This document shows positions 37,914-50,414 of a stretch of 64,000 nt of DNA, one piece after another. The stretch is from Wuchereria bancrofti (lineage: Eukaryota > Nematoda > Chromadorea > Rhabditida > Onchocercidae). A model generated the notes under the pieces. The model saw only the letters and a list, made by a program, of their open reading frames with translations. It was not told the origin of the DNA and ran no database searches. A program made the position numbers and the translations under genes. Numbering within the stretch: the first letter of the stretch is position 1; every line of letters begins with the position of its first letter. Where the stretch lies: assembly GCA_005281725.1 (NCBI GenBank), contig SSBO01000007.1:5242031-5306030 (forward strand), in the 5' to 3' direction.

Positions 37914-39158
37914 GCACACTGCAGCACAACAACTTTCTTTTTTTCGAGATTTTGTAGCGCCTTCAGATCATTCGGAAACAACCCATTCACCATTATTTTT
38001 GTTTCACACAATCTAACGAAATTTAATATGAATCTAAATCAGATATAATACAGATGAAAGAAAAATCTATTTAGAATGAAACAATGTCTGACTAATTACA
38101 TCATTAGTATTATACTTTGGTTAATTTTTACGCATTTTATTTATTACAAAAAATACCACTTTTGCCAGAATCTCCTTCCAAACATAACAAGTGCAAAACT
38201 TTCTGTTTCATCATGGAATTTAAAAGAATTTCACCTTCCATTATTATTTGTACTGCTATTTATGTCATTGTCTCCGGACGTGTTGTTTGAGTTACCACTG
38301 GAAATTGAGTGACCACTGCAAAGTGAATACTGTACATTCATTCCAATTTGTTATTCTCTTGCTGAAAAACTCAAAACCAAACAAAGAGCTTGAAATCCAA
38401 AGAAAAAAAAAAGAAAAAAGAAAAAATGCTAATTCCTATTCAAGAATATAATCTGGTTCAGAAAGATTATTCGGAGGTGATTCGACACGAAAACTTCCCA
38501 AACCAACGATGCTAATCATTCTGCAAACTAGCACCGTACACAACTGCGACTCGAGCTAAACCCTTTCTAATACTCTTCGCGATGTAATAATGACTGCTTA
38601 TCCACCAGCCGTGCTATCTTTCCGGTTTTCCTGATGCTCGGGGAGAACTTCAGTTATCGATTCTAATATTAGCTAAAGAGTGTATTAACGTGTCGACTGA
38701 AGAAATATGTGAACGAGGAAAGAATTAGTGGGACAGAACCGCTTAGGTTGAAGAAATATTGACTTCTTCATCCCAAAATCTCCCACCACAAGTCCCTACC
38801 CATTTTCTAGAAACGTGAGATAAATAAATGGTCCACAGTCAGTCGCATGCTGCAACAGGAAATGTCGATGATATAGCGATTTACCATCCAACTCTTGTTT
38901 ACCCTCTTGATTGTCTATTTAACATTTCCTCATACTCGAACTGAAATCCGAATCAAAACATTCATTTCCGTTTGTTCATTTATCAACCGTTAAAAGAATG
39001 TCAATTACACTAACTATAATGAGGACATAAATAGAACTCTTACGAAGTGAGATTTATCAACAAGTTCTGTGTTTTACATAAGAAAGCGAACTGATACATA
39101 TTTATTAAATGTTTAATCAGCAAGGAAAGAATACTAAAGGTAACATGTATCAAGTAAG
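37914..39158. other. Intergenic region between CSRNP and KATNIP-like genes
   Basis: Should include the CSRNP promoter and the 3' untranslated region of the KATNIP-like gene. Plus-strand open frames at 38076-38312 and 38248-38451 show no domain. Nothing else is supported. Confidence 0.45.
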
Positions 39159-42100
39159 TCATTCTCGTAGCGAGATCGACAATACACCGGTTTTGTAGGA
39201 CGTACTTTGTGGTACCTCACCACTGAACACGATCAGATCGTCAACCGATATCTAATAGAATTTAACGCCTTTAATTTTTATTATATATATTTTAATAGAG
39301 TCATGTAATAATAAAATGAAAATATATGTGAACAAAGATATATTCATTATCTAAATATATATATGAATGTGTAAATCGAAGTATCTAAATTTTTGAGAGA
39401 TCCAGATGTGTTTAAATATGTTTGAAATATATATAAGTAGAATTCATCATAAATGCATGGATAGATTTCAAATTAAAAGATACATGAATGTTACTTCTCC
39501 ACTTGGTCTCATAAGTTCTCAAAGAAAGGACTGAATGGTAATGAATTCCTTATTTCTTCATAAAATTATTCATTATCTATGAAACGAACAGTGACAAGTC
39601 GCGCTCCCCGTTCTGTTGTCTTCCGATAGTTATATATATTGATACGTGATACGTACGTTGGAAAATCGAACACAACAAATACTCTTGCACAACGATTAGG
39701 CAATATTGGTGTTAACCACATATGTGATGGACTGGAATTTTCAATAGATTTAATTTATGTAAAAGAAGATACTTTTATAACCTTCATAAAGTATGCCACA
39801 AATGAATGTCCAGATATTATAGGCTTTTTAAACTGCCACAAAATCGTATGATCTGGTAAAATGAAAAGGGAACTTTTCGGTATCATTAAAACCATCGATC
39901 AGTTTGTCGCTTGTTCGTGGATCATCGTTAACGTTCGGTAATACATTCACACTCTCCGGATATGCTGCCAAGTCTGTGAAATCGCTGTACTTTTATAAAT
40001 TCTGGTAATATAATAGCTCATGGAATAAGTGACTACTTCGGTATGGTTAGAACGAAATTTTCATAGTTCATTCATGTAAGTCAGGTCAAAGAGGTATCTT
40101 CCAAAGAGATATCTTAGAATAAAAAAAAAAAACTGGAATAGTAATGTATGAGCAGACTTTGTGGGAGAAGTCTGATGAGTTCCTCGCGATGATCGTAAAA
40201 TTCGATTCCGTTTAGACCGATGTAGTATTCATCACCCCAACTGCAATGCAACCGTAACTGATATGTAACTGCAAAACATAATGTGTTCTCCAGGTGAGAG
40301 AAAACATTTATGAAAGACGAAGTTATTTTATGAAACTTCAACGTTTTACGTGATAAATGCTTTAGAAAGAAGGATAAACTAACAAAAATTTTGAGAATAT
40401 TATTGAAATGACAATTTTGAGAACGCTATTACTAACATCCGTTAATAGACTGTGTCTGTGGTCTGGATATAGGCTTATAAAGGATGCATTTGTTGAAAAT
40501 GATATCTTGTACATAATCAAAATGAATATATCCTGAAATTTCTATTAGCAAAGAAAAACTTTCAAATGCCTAAGCTTAAAGGTTTAAAGACAATTCCAAC
40601 TTAAAAGAATTTGAAAGCATAATAATATAAGACGTGAGAAGAGAGTAGCTAAATTATTGGAAAAAGGATAATTCAGGCATTTCCAACGAATTTAGGACAG
40701 AACTTCAAACAATCATAGCAAAAGGAAGTGTTGCTTTGTTAATAAAATTATGAAAAACCTGGAGCTTTCCTTAGCAGTATGGGACCTTGAAGCAGTTTAC
40801 TATTTACATATATTTGGATGCAACGTACTCCTGCATATGACATCTCCGGTGAAGCATTGTAATTCCATACGCAGATACCTAAGGGATAAAAAACTGATAT
40901 TTATCTATGAAAGAACTAAAATTAATAGAAATTAAGTCACTGGTAACTTACTCTTCCATAACTTTGTAATTCTTTTTTTTTCATTTCAAGAAAAGATTGC
41001 AAATTCAAAATTCAGATTTTAATAAAACGTCATAGTCATAGTCTGATTATTCGTCTGCGTGTAGTTGTAGAAGTTTCAGAGTATTTCTCTCTATTGTATT
41101 TACCATGCCATGCTCATACTAATTAATACACCTGAAGCTATAATAGGTTCTGCAAACGTCACCGTTACTCGCACTGGTGGTGAATTACGTGAATACGATG
41201 AAAGCCACATATCTTCCCTGTTTTTTGTTAAATTTCTCCCATTCAACAACCTAAATTCAATCTTATTTACTTACAAATATTAGCACTCTAAACAGATTAT
41301 CACAGATACAATTCATAAATTTAGACAAACAGGAAAAATGCAATATTCGCGAATTTCAAAGCTCTGATACAAAAGAGTTTTCAAGTGAAATGATTAATTT
41401 GAAAATTTCAAATAGTGGACAATCAGTACTGATTATGCTGCGTACTCGGTATAGTTGAAATATTGGACAGACACTCTTTTTTTCGGAGGATTACATGTGA
41501 CGGTTATCATCCTTAACATTTGTTTTAATAAATATTTATTAACACTTATAGCAATATGACAAAAACCTGTGAGAAGTTTGTGTGGCAGTAGAAGTTGTTA
41601 TACTGCAATCTAAAGGATCCAAAACGATACCATGAGGACCGAGAAATTGTAAACCCGTTAAGCCGATGCAATCCGGTGCACCCCAGTTTTCCAGAAGTTC
41701 CATATGAAATACTAAAAATATATTTCTGTAGGATCGTTTATAGATTTGAAGATGTTTAAAAAAAGCTACCCTTCTTTCATTAAATGAGATGTCATACAGT
41801 TAGCAAAGAATATGTTAGAAATTCACTTCTTTATTGCTTTAAACATGTTTATAATAGATCATGCAATAGGCCTATTATTCAATCTTTCATGGTAAAGTGC
41901 TGACTTATATATGAGAATAGATACGAGTTACATTAAAATTCGCTACTACTATTATTATTCATTTACAAGAGAAAATATTAACTTTGCAATAGTTACAGCT
42001 GTTTTAGCAGTAATTATTTACTAACTCTAGTCATTTTCACTTAAACAAGCATTTTTTAAATGTAAGAACTTAACTAGTTGTTATCTAGTTCTCGATAAAT

Positions 42101-44304
42101 TTGCAATACCTTTAAGTAAAAAAAGGCCAATATCTTCTTGTTCTGCTTTCATCTCATTTTCTGTTCCATCATCTTTTTCTGTAATACAGCTATGAACAGA
42201 TAGTTTTGGGACATTTCCTTCAGCGACGTCAATATTTGTTGATTTTTGATCAGTGGGTCGAATTGTACTTCGAACTCGAGGTCGTCGATCACCAGTAGCT
42301 GGTCTGAGAGCATTTGGAGCACTTATTGTTTCTGTTCTTGACGGCGCTTCAATTATAAAAGAAATTGTAAGTGGTTCCTCTGCATTCACTATTTTTGAAG
42401 AAAGTAACAAATCCGATAAACATTCAATTTAACTTTTATTAAGACAACTATTTGGTGATGTTATCTTCACCATACTAAAGTTATCTTAAATTCAAGATTT
42501 TTAAGGATCTAATAAAAAATATTTAAAATGATTACATTCGTTCAACTGTAATGGTAATTTGAAATAATGCAGTAAAAATTTCATAACAAATCATACCAAT
42601 GTTATTAATTTAATTAAAATCATACATGTACCATTGTACCGAAACAAAGATTTGTAGAATACATTTATTCTAAACAAAACCTTCAAGGTCGTTTCCCAGT
42701 TCTTGAAGATCCAAAGCACTCCGCATTATTTCATCTCTTCGTAAACACTTGTCGTTTTCAGCGATTAGTTCCAATATAGTATCATTTGTTGTAAACAGAA
42801 TCGTCTGAATCATACTGAGATTAATACAGAATCATTCCTCCTTCTAACTACATAAATGAAATCATCCGTGTGTTCATCATGTATGCAATGATTTCGTCGT
42901 GTTCGACCATGTTTTGACCTCATCCTTTATAATTTTAATATTTCAATAAATGAGTCATTCTCGCCTACAGCCGTGAAGTCAGATTAAAAACAACCTCTAC
43001 TCAATGTATCGTTACCAGTAAAATTCTAACGGCAAATATACTGAAAGTATGTCCCGTATCTACTGAAAATCCAGAAATGACAAACAAATCTTTCAGGAGA
43101 TGTATCGGAAATACTAACATCACCCATGGATTCTTCTTCATTTTCAAAAGTAAATGCACATGATATCTCGCCCTGAAATATTGTTACACCATCCAATTCG
43201 ATCCGAAGATCATGCACACCGCATAATGCGTGAACACGCGATTCGTTATAATTCTGCAAAATTCCTTCATTGCTTTCTCGTAATTTTAATTTGAAAACTT
43301 AACAGTTCTTTTTGTTTGTTTTTTTTTTGCAATTATTTGCTTATTTATTTTGATCATATAAGCTGTTTATTTCGTCTAATCTGGATTAGTAAAAAATATA
43401 TACCCAAATTCGGATCATCGCAATACTTTCCTGTTTTTTGAGGCGAATTTCAATATGAAGTAATTCTGCCAGATTATCGTATCTGAAACCGTTACGTCAA
43501 AATATTACTTTTGCATTCTGATCTATGTCATGCTATATTATACTGTTTCCGCTTCTCATTTTTCATGGAGTTTCTGTGTTTCTTTAAGTATATATACCTG
43601 GCAGACCACATTTTACGTGGATCATTAGTAGATAGATTCACTTCTCCATTCTTGAATACATTATCCAAAGAACCACGCGTTATAGTCGCATTTGTTTTCA
43701 TCTGCAATTTCATTTTTCGTTTTATAGTAATTGTTGCTGAGAGTTACTCAAAGTATATTTATTTTGAAGTATCAGTTAGTTCGAGCGTTTGAGAGTAATG
43801 GATTGTCTTGAGAAAAAGAAATCAAAACGATTCCCTTACTTCGTCGATCTGCGGTCTTTCACCAACCGTATTAAAAAGCTCGATAGCGTTGAGACCAATG
43901 AAGTGGGCATCATCCCACGAACTGCACAAGATGAATCGAAAGAGCTCACCTCGCGGGAGCTCTGGAATCGCAAAAGCACATCTTAAATTGGATTGTCATG
44001 TGAGGAACACGTAAGACTACCTTCAGTGTCACCGTAATTGTCATCTCATCTTCTTAATCACATTCAACCATTTAACCTATGTTTTGTTATGGTAATTTGC
44101 TAAAATAGAACTAACTATATTGAAAAGGCAATTTTCATACGTACGCTTCGCCTGATCCATTGCAGTCAGACAAGTGCTTCTTCGTACTCATACTTTTAGA
44201 CATCTTTGTTTTAGATCGTTCTATGAAATGAAAAAGAACTGTCTTCACGGACACCACAGACTATCTCATCAGAATGGTCGGAAGATTGGCTTTGATCTTT
44301 CAAT
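39159..44304 (-). CDS. KATNIP (KIAA0556)-like ciliary protein, 5' end unresolved
   Basis: Katanin-interacting proteins sit at ciliary base and axoneme microtubules. Sixteen exons hold frame: 44304-44240 (tentative), 44220-44145, 43981-43840, 43701-43598, 43482-43404, 43253-43086, 42804-42681, 42388-42110, 41711-41567, 41217-41132, 40878-40759, 40532-40437, 40268-40158, 39973-39874, 39731-39596 and 39251-39159. This gives about 640 residues. Three copies of the family unit are visible: CSSWDDAHFIGLNAIELF, ENWGAPDCIGLTGLQFL and CSWGDEYYIGLNGIEFY. Each is followed by an MW-S or MWL segment and an RIWNYN, VWNYN or IYNYR strand. Conserved linkers include TILFTTND, VNVLPNVNDDPRTSDKLIDG and a final VDDLIVFSG. 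Vertebrate KATNIP is more than twice as long, so this is a compact form unless N-terminal exons were missed. The segment from 42388 to 42110 is a low-conservation linker. Confidence 0.88.
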
Positions 44305-45361
44305 CTAAATTATATGGCGATGAGAATTTATCAGGATTCTCTTTTGCTAGTTGAAGAGCTGATCCAAGCAGAAGTTTTAATTTTAACTCTTTCTGGAAAT
44401 CCAATTTCCAGTTTTTATTACTCTTTGCAAAAAAGGCCTTGGTTTAATTTTCAATGGCAGACGATAGAAACAAATACTTGCTTAATTAATTTGCTTCTAA
44501 GACATATATCTACGTCCCGCCATCGTACCGTGCACAACCCATGAATGTTGAAAAACGGTGGTAAAATGAGAAAAGAAACATTATTATATTTAGATGTTTG
44601 TTGGGAAATGAGGAAAGTTAAGAGTATATGATATAGTGGGAGTTAAATGTGTCGCAGGCTTGTGACATGTTGCCATGGACACCTTCATGCAGTCGCAACT
44701 TGAATTCACCGTTCTTTTTCATAACTGTCTAATTTTTAGTTTTTTCGACTTGTTTATCACAAGCTCAACTGGTTGCTATTACTATCTGTGCACAGCTTTT
44801 CTCTTACTTTCTGCCAGTAAGAAAACAATTCACATTCCGTTTATGCATTCTTTTCAAACATAACAACTTACCATGCAACACTGTATTTAACCTTTCTCAG
44901 ATATAGCACAGAGGTCAACGAAATTTATCACTTTTTTCACGACAGCAATGTGCAATGATACCAGCAACTGAAGAGACTTGATCAGATTAAATCTTTTTCT
45001 TACCAATACTGCAAAATGCAGATGTGGTGAAGCTTTCTTCTCGACTACACCGCTATGACCTTTTGGACGTCAAAATTGTGCCTTCCTTAATTCCTTGATC
45101 ATTGTGTAGATGAAAACAGAACAATCTCATAACTAGTTCTATTCAGTACGATTGTTTTAAAGAAACACGAAATACTGATTAAGCCACAACGTCAGGTTTA
45201 AGTTATCTTGCAGCCAAATTTCCTTTTAGAAAATGAATATTAAAACACAAATATCAACTTCGGGTTTCTTGATTAAAAAAGAATAAGACAAAGTGTGAGA
45301 AAATTCAGTCGTAGGTCTTGGTGCAATTAAATTTGTCATTCAGTGTTAAATCCAGTTGATT
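44305..45361. other. Region between KATNIP-like gene and secreted-protein gene
   Basis: The N-terminal exon or exons of the KATNIP-like gene should lie here on the minus strand. A stretch near 44340-44390 reads KELKLKLLLGSALQLAKE after a TTTCCAG acceptor but has no usable GT donor, so it was not included. The remainder is 3' untranslated or intergenic sequence. Confidence 0.4.
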
Positions 45362-46381
45362 CTAGCAGATAGGTCCTTCGCAGAGCGGTTTCACATAAAC
45401 TCGGACAAAAGGTTCTTCATAAACTTCCGTTACATTCAATTCTTCGAACATCCTGTTCATGCTAGGTTGCTCTTCTAATTCATTACTCAATTTTGGAGCC
45501 TTTTCCAGTTCTCCGTCGTTTAGCAAATCATTTTTTGCTGTAGCTGCGTGTTCGAATAACTGAATCGTAGACTTGGTAGTCGGCAACACGATGTCCTTTT
45601 CGAACATTGACTAAATTTCAAAATTATTTCGAAGGTTTTAATTCATTTAAATTAATTTTGTTAAGGAATTCCTCATGCTTTTCTAGGCCAACCACTTTTA
45701 TTTTTCATAAAATCTCGACCATGATTATAAACGCGAAATAACATGAGTTCAAAAGTACTCCAAACTGCGAAATCTTTCAAATTTTGAAAAGGCACGAAAA
45801 TTTACTTCATTTCTATGAATGTCGTTATCATTTTCATTTTTGTCCCACACCGTCACTGGCAAATAAACGGCCTGTTCATCTGGATCAGTGGTCGTTAAGA
45901 CTAGTGGCTCAATCCAATTTCCTAGCATTATACCAGGTATCATCCGACGTAACATACCGTAATCTCTGCTTTTCACATGCTGCTCCTTTTCATGTTTAAT
46001 ATATTCGAGTTCCGGTGAACGATACAGTGCTTCGATCGGGAATATATTTCTGTTCGATTTCTTCATCCAATTCTTTTCATAATCTGTAATGTAAAGATAA
46101 TAAATTGATGATGACTACTTCACAGTATTAGAACAAATTCCGTATAATATCATTAAAAATGCTCACAATATTTTTTTTAAATAAATCACTCATTACTTGA
46201 TCCGGAAATTCCCCTAATATAGCATTGTAAGAAAAGATTTTCTGAGATTTTGTTTAAGCAAAAATAAATTCAGATGAAGGAGGAAGGAAAAATGCTAACC
46301 ATTGGCTTCGTTACGATCAATAAATCGTCCAAATAAAACCGATAATAAATTGGACAACAAAATGAATAGTATAAGTAGCAT
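45362..46381 (-). CDS. Small secreted protein of unknown function
   Basis: Three exons (46381-46300, 46083-45806, 45610-45362) give 202 residues in one frame. Exon 1 encodes a classic signal peptide (MLLILFILLSNLLSVLFG), so the protein should enter the secretory pathway. The mature part is charged, with a RRMIPGIMLGNWIEPLVL segment followed by an acidic middle (KNENDNDIHRNE). One potential N-glycosylation site (NVT) lies in the last exon. The C-terminus carries two cysteines within six residues (CEGPIC). There is no membrane segment after the signal. No family is recognised. Dibasic sites (KK, RR) exist but do not frame obvious repeated peptides, so I do not call it a neuropeptide precursor. 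The frame-keeping junctions and signal peptide make a real gene likely. Confidence 0.8.
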
Positions 46382-47462
46382 AGAGTTTCCACTTCACTGA
46401 AAGAGAGATTAATGTAAGCTAATCGATACTGCATCAATTAACACAACAATCATTACTCAAATTGCAGCTGTATCATACTCAAACTTTTTAATTAGAAAGC
46501 AAAACAAAGCAACCAAATATCATGTGTTGAGAATAATGGTGATCAGAAGACCATAGCTGTTGACTCAACAAAGAGTGATGCAAGAGGGAAATTTCGTCAT
46601 TGATACTAATTAAGTTCACCGTCTCTTTTCAGGCTTAAGACTTCTCGTGTAAATAAACAAGAAGGAGAAGCAGGAATGGTGAATCACTTTCCATGTATAA
46701 CTCATTCATCATGAGTTAGAAGACTAAATGACATAAGCAGTGGTTCTTCCTTTGATTGATTTAGAAAATTTCAGCAGTCAAAAGCTGTGTAATGTCAGAA
46801 GAGAAACAAATATTGAAAATACAGCTTATCAATTTTATTGATGAGAAATCTGATAAAAGAGAAGGAATAGATCAAGATTGATAAAGCATGAAATGGAGAA
46901 GCGAAATGGAGGAAAGGAAGGGGAGACATTTCAAAACAACCATTCAAGTTAAAGTGCTGTTTCATTAACTGGCTGGCTATCAATGACTCAATCGGAGAAA
47001 AAGAGAAATATGGCAATACGAAAGAGAGAAAAAGAGAGAAAGAAGAGGGGAAAATTCCTTTCTTCTCACCGCCTTAAAAATAATCTTTCAATTAGTCTAA
47101 ATTATATTTCTCAACCAAAATATTCCGAAATTTTCTGAAGCTAATTTACACTTGATATTACAGTGTATATTGAATATTAACAAGAGTCTAGGCGTATGAG
47201 GAAATCTTTCATCGTTCATTTAAATGATTTTAAACAAATCATTCCTCTTTTAATTAGCAATTAAATTTTATCAGCTATCGCTTTCACTGTTCGGTTATTT
47301 TGTCACACAACGTACTTGACCTTTTCGAATGCAAAGAACGAAAAATATAAATTCATTTTTGAAATTACAATGCAATAAATAGTAACATAATTAAGTGATA
47401 GTAATAACATAATTAAGACAGCAATTTAAGTGATACAGTGAAATGACCATTTTCACTGGTCT
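46382..47462. other. Intergenic stretch
   Basis: Promoter side of the secreted-protein gene and 3' side of the membrane-protein gene. A purine-rich minus-strand open frame (46795-47016) has no features. There is a GA-rich tract near 47020-47050. Confidence 0.45.
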
Positions 47463-49934
47463 TCAGTTCCTATTGTTACTTAATGAACTCGAGTTGTCCT
47501 CTTCAGAAGCCAGATTCTTTTCGGATTGTTGTTGTGTTTTTTCCGTTTTCTCTGGGAAGCATTGTCTGACTTGCTACAAAAACAGTAATAGCTGATCAAG
47601 TGATCTTTCTCGATTCGATAACTACCATATAAAACCAATTAAAAAAAGATAAATAAATTTAGCGGTGGAAGTAATTGCTCATTTGAAAGTTCTAGAAATA
47701 CTAGGAAAAATTGAAGAGATGGGAAAGAAATACTGCTAAGTTTATTTTTGAGCAGCATGCATGAGCTCTATATTTTTTCCTGTACAATACAGGACAAACT
47801 CGTGCAACTAACTTTATAAAATGCTATTAATTCCTTCTTTACTTGTTTAAATTCTTCGTCAGCTTGTCGGTTGATCCGTTCATTAATGTCTTGCAACTCA
47901 TTTTGCTTCGTTCGTACCTTTTCCTTTGTCTGCATACATTAAAAACAATATTGAAAAATTTCTCAGTTATCAAGAGAGATAAAATCTACTAATTTATCAA
48001 GTAATTTGATTAAACAAACGCCTGCTTTTGTCAAGAATTTCTTATGCGAGCAAAATACTGCAATTTCGATTAAACTTCACTTATGAATTGTATCTGTGAT
48101 AATATCCAGCATATTACGATTAAAATAAACGTACTGACTATTTCCCATGCTATCTACCCGTTGATAAGTTACAAAGTGAGGGTAATGTGAGTGCTTTAGT
48201 TTTGTACTTTTAGATTTGTAGTTAATTGAAAGATTAAAACCAAACTCGATAGATATTTCGGATCAACTTGGAATCGGATGAATTTGTTATCTGAGTAGTT
48301 GATGCACTTGCTTGAGTTGTACGATCCGTCACTTCATACAACTTTCCAGAAGATGTTTTTAAAGAGGTCTGTTGATCGTGTTGCTGTAGTTGCAGATGCT
48401 GTTGTCGTTGTTCATGCTCTTGTTCTTCCTTTCGGTTTTTTTGCCTTTTTCCTTTTATACAATAGTAGTACGCTGCGACTGTGACCACTATGATAACAAT
48501 GACTGTTGTGGTGATTGATATAATAAGCCATTTGATCTTTGACTTCGTACTATCCTTCTTTTTACCTGTAGTAATAGTAGTTAAGTAATAAACCGATGAA
48601 ATAAAATAATGCCTTCCTGTAAGATCTTTACAAGCTTTAAAATTAAAAAAGCACATGGCTCGATAGAAGTTTGAGGTAATTTTATGATTGGTTAATAAAG
48701 AAGTACTAAGGCTGTGAAACAATCACTGTTCCACTTCTAACATTTCCAGAAAGAATATGGATTCAGGAAATTAGGATCCCAAACGTAAAATTATATCATA
48801 TGATTTATCCTAAGTTACATCAGTGACAAATGAGTTGTGGAAAAATCACTTTCTACATTCAGATCGATAATCCAGTAATGGCTGTCTAGAATTTTCGAAA
48901 AAGATAGATATTAGCATAACGTTTAGATGAAACGATTGAGTGATTTGATGACTAGCATAAGTTGCCAACATGCGCATTTGGTATTAAGGATCAGACAGAC
49001 GACTACATCACATTGTTGGACAGAGCTAATATTGGAAAGGAAAATGAGAAGTGCATTTGGGTGAAAAAAGTACATATTCCTGAATATTTAATATATCGAA
49101 AATAATTACTTTCATTACAGTCGAATAACAGCCACTTCATAGCTTCCTCATTTACATCGTTAGCCATACTTACATCGCACAGTTCATATGGCTGCAATCA
49201 TATCAGTCAAATTTTCTAACAATTTCCAATTTCAAAATTTTCTAACAATCTCCAATTTCAAAATTTTCTAACAACCTCCAATTTCAAAATTTTCTAACAA
49301 TCTCCAGTTTCCATGCGGTTGTTTTATATTTTGATGACAGTCTATTTCGCTGATTCTCATCATCAACTTGGGGTGCGAATAGCGGTGAGTCTTTTGATCA
49401 TGACCGAAAAGAATCCAATCATTGAAGTGGAGTAAACTTTACATTTTAAAGTACTACAATAACGAATTTTCTACAAGCATAAATAAAGAACACTTTTACA
49501 TTTAATCGCATTTCTGCAAGGCAATTCGTTGTTGTTCCGAATTACTTGAACAAGTCAATATTTTGCGGGGCAGGTACTTGTAAAGTATTTATATAAATAT
49601 TTAGAGCAAGAATTATATTAACAAGTTTATAACTCTTTTTATACTTCAAATAGAAAAGAAAGCTCAGAAGATGAAAACATAAGTCCTTAATTTCAGTAAT
49701 CTAACATTTAACAAGCATTTTGCATACCCGTTGAAGTATTGCTTCTTCATAATCTTCAGCAACATTAATAACATGTACACGTAGTTCTTCTGGCACCGTT
49801 TTAGCGTATTGGATAACATCTATCAGCCGTTTATTGCATTCTGCACTTACGCTCAAAATTGTTAATTGATTATTCTCCCTATGGAAATATCCTTCTTTTG
49901 ATATGCACTGCTCAACTTCTTTTCCACTGAATGT
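47463..49934 (-). CDS. Single-pass membrane protein of unknown function, 5' end unresolved
   Basis: Five exons (49934-49728, 49191-49110, 48565-48246, 47929-47843, 47573-47463) give 268 residues in one frame. The first two exons encode a cysteine-bearing, probably extracellular part (EQCISKEGYF, SVSAECNKRL, YELCDVSMAN, LLFDCNES). Then comes one membrane helix of about 23 residues (WLIISITTTVIVIIVVTVAA, residues about 109-131). Its cytoplasmic side is basic (KGKRQKNRK) and leads into a glutamine-rich stretch. Exon 4 is a predicted coiled coil (VRTKQNELQDINERINRQAD) and exon 5 a polar serine-rich tail. No family is recognised. The 5' end is missing. A minus-strand frame from ATG 52022, reading MQQRRCLLLLV with a possible donor after KSFKF, is a candidate first exon but is unproven. 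The first listed exon sits between long inverted repeats. Confidence 0.75.
49209..49306. repeat. 26-bp tandem repeat, nearly four copies
   Basis: Units beginning aaattttctaacaatctcca recur at 49209, 49235, 49261 and 49287 with single-base differences. The last copy is cut short where the inverted-repeat arm starts at 49307. The array lies in an intron of the membrane-protein gene. Confidence 0.9.
49307..49708 (+). repeat. Left arm of 402-bp inverted repeat
   Basis: Reverse-complement partner of 50013-50414. Read against each other by eye, the arms have equal length (402 bp) and about eight single-base differences, roughly 98 percent identity, with no gaps. This arm begins about 19 bases beyond the end of the 49934-49728 exon, inside the downstream intron. 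No terminal transposon motif or coding capacity was seen. Confidence 0.93.
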
Positions 49935-50012
49935 CTGCAAACATCAGGAAATCTTTAGACCGCTCATATTTGAACACTTTCAGCTAGTTTCGATCAGATT
50001 TAAGACTTCTTG

Positions 50013-50414
50013 AATGTTAGATTCCTGAAATTAGGGACTTATATTTTCCTCTTCTGAGCTTTCTTTTCTATTTGAAGTATAAAAAGAGTTATAAACTTGT
50101 TAATATAATTCTTGCTCTAAATATTTATATAAATACTTTACAAGTACCTGCCCCGCAAAATATTGACTTGTTCAAGTAATTCGGAACAACAACGAATTGC
50201 CTTGCAGAAATGCGATTAAATGTAAAAGTGTTCTTTATTTATGCTTGTAGAAAATTCGTTATTATAGTACTTTAAAATGTAAAGTTTACTTCACTTCAAT
50301 GATTGGATTCTTTTCGGTCATGATCAAAAGACTCACCGCTATTCGCACCCCAAGCTGATGATGAGAATCAGCGAAATAGGCTGTCATCAAAATATAAAAC
50401 AACCGCATGGAAAC
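50013..50414 (-). repeat. Right arm of 402-bp inverted repeat
   Basis: Partner of 49307-49708 in opposite orientation. It lies about 78 bases upstream, in the gene's sense, of the 49934-49728 exon. The interval between the arms (49709-50012) is therefore little more than that single exon and its splice sites. Confidence 0.93.

Noticed and set aside
43511..43792. 93-codon plus-strand frame
   Set aside because: Antisense to KATNIP-like exon 43701-43598.
44314..44544. 76-codon plus-strand frame and an opposite-strand leucine-rich stretch
   Set aside because: No usable donor for the minus-strand version and no motif for the plus-strand version.
49307..50414. Inverted repeat as a DNA transposon
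   Set aside because: No transposase, no target-site duplication seen, and the interior is a host exon in frame with its neighbours; a segmental inverted duplication fits better.
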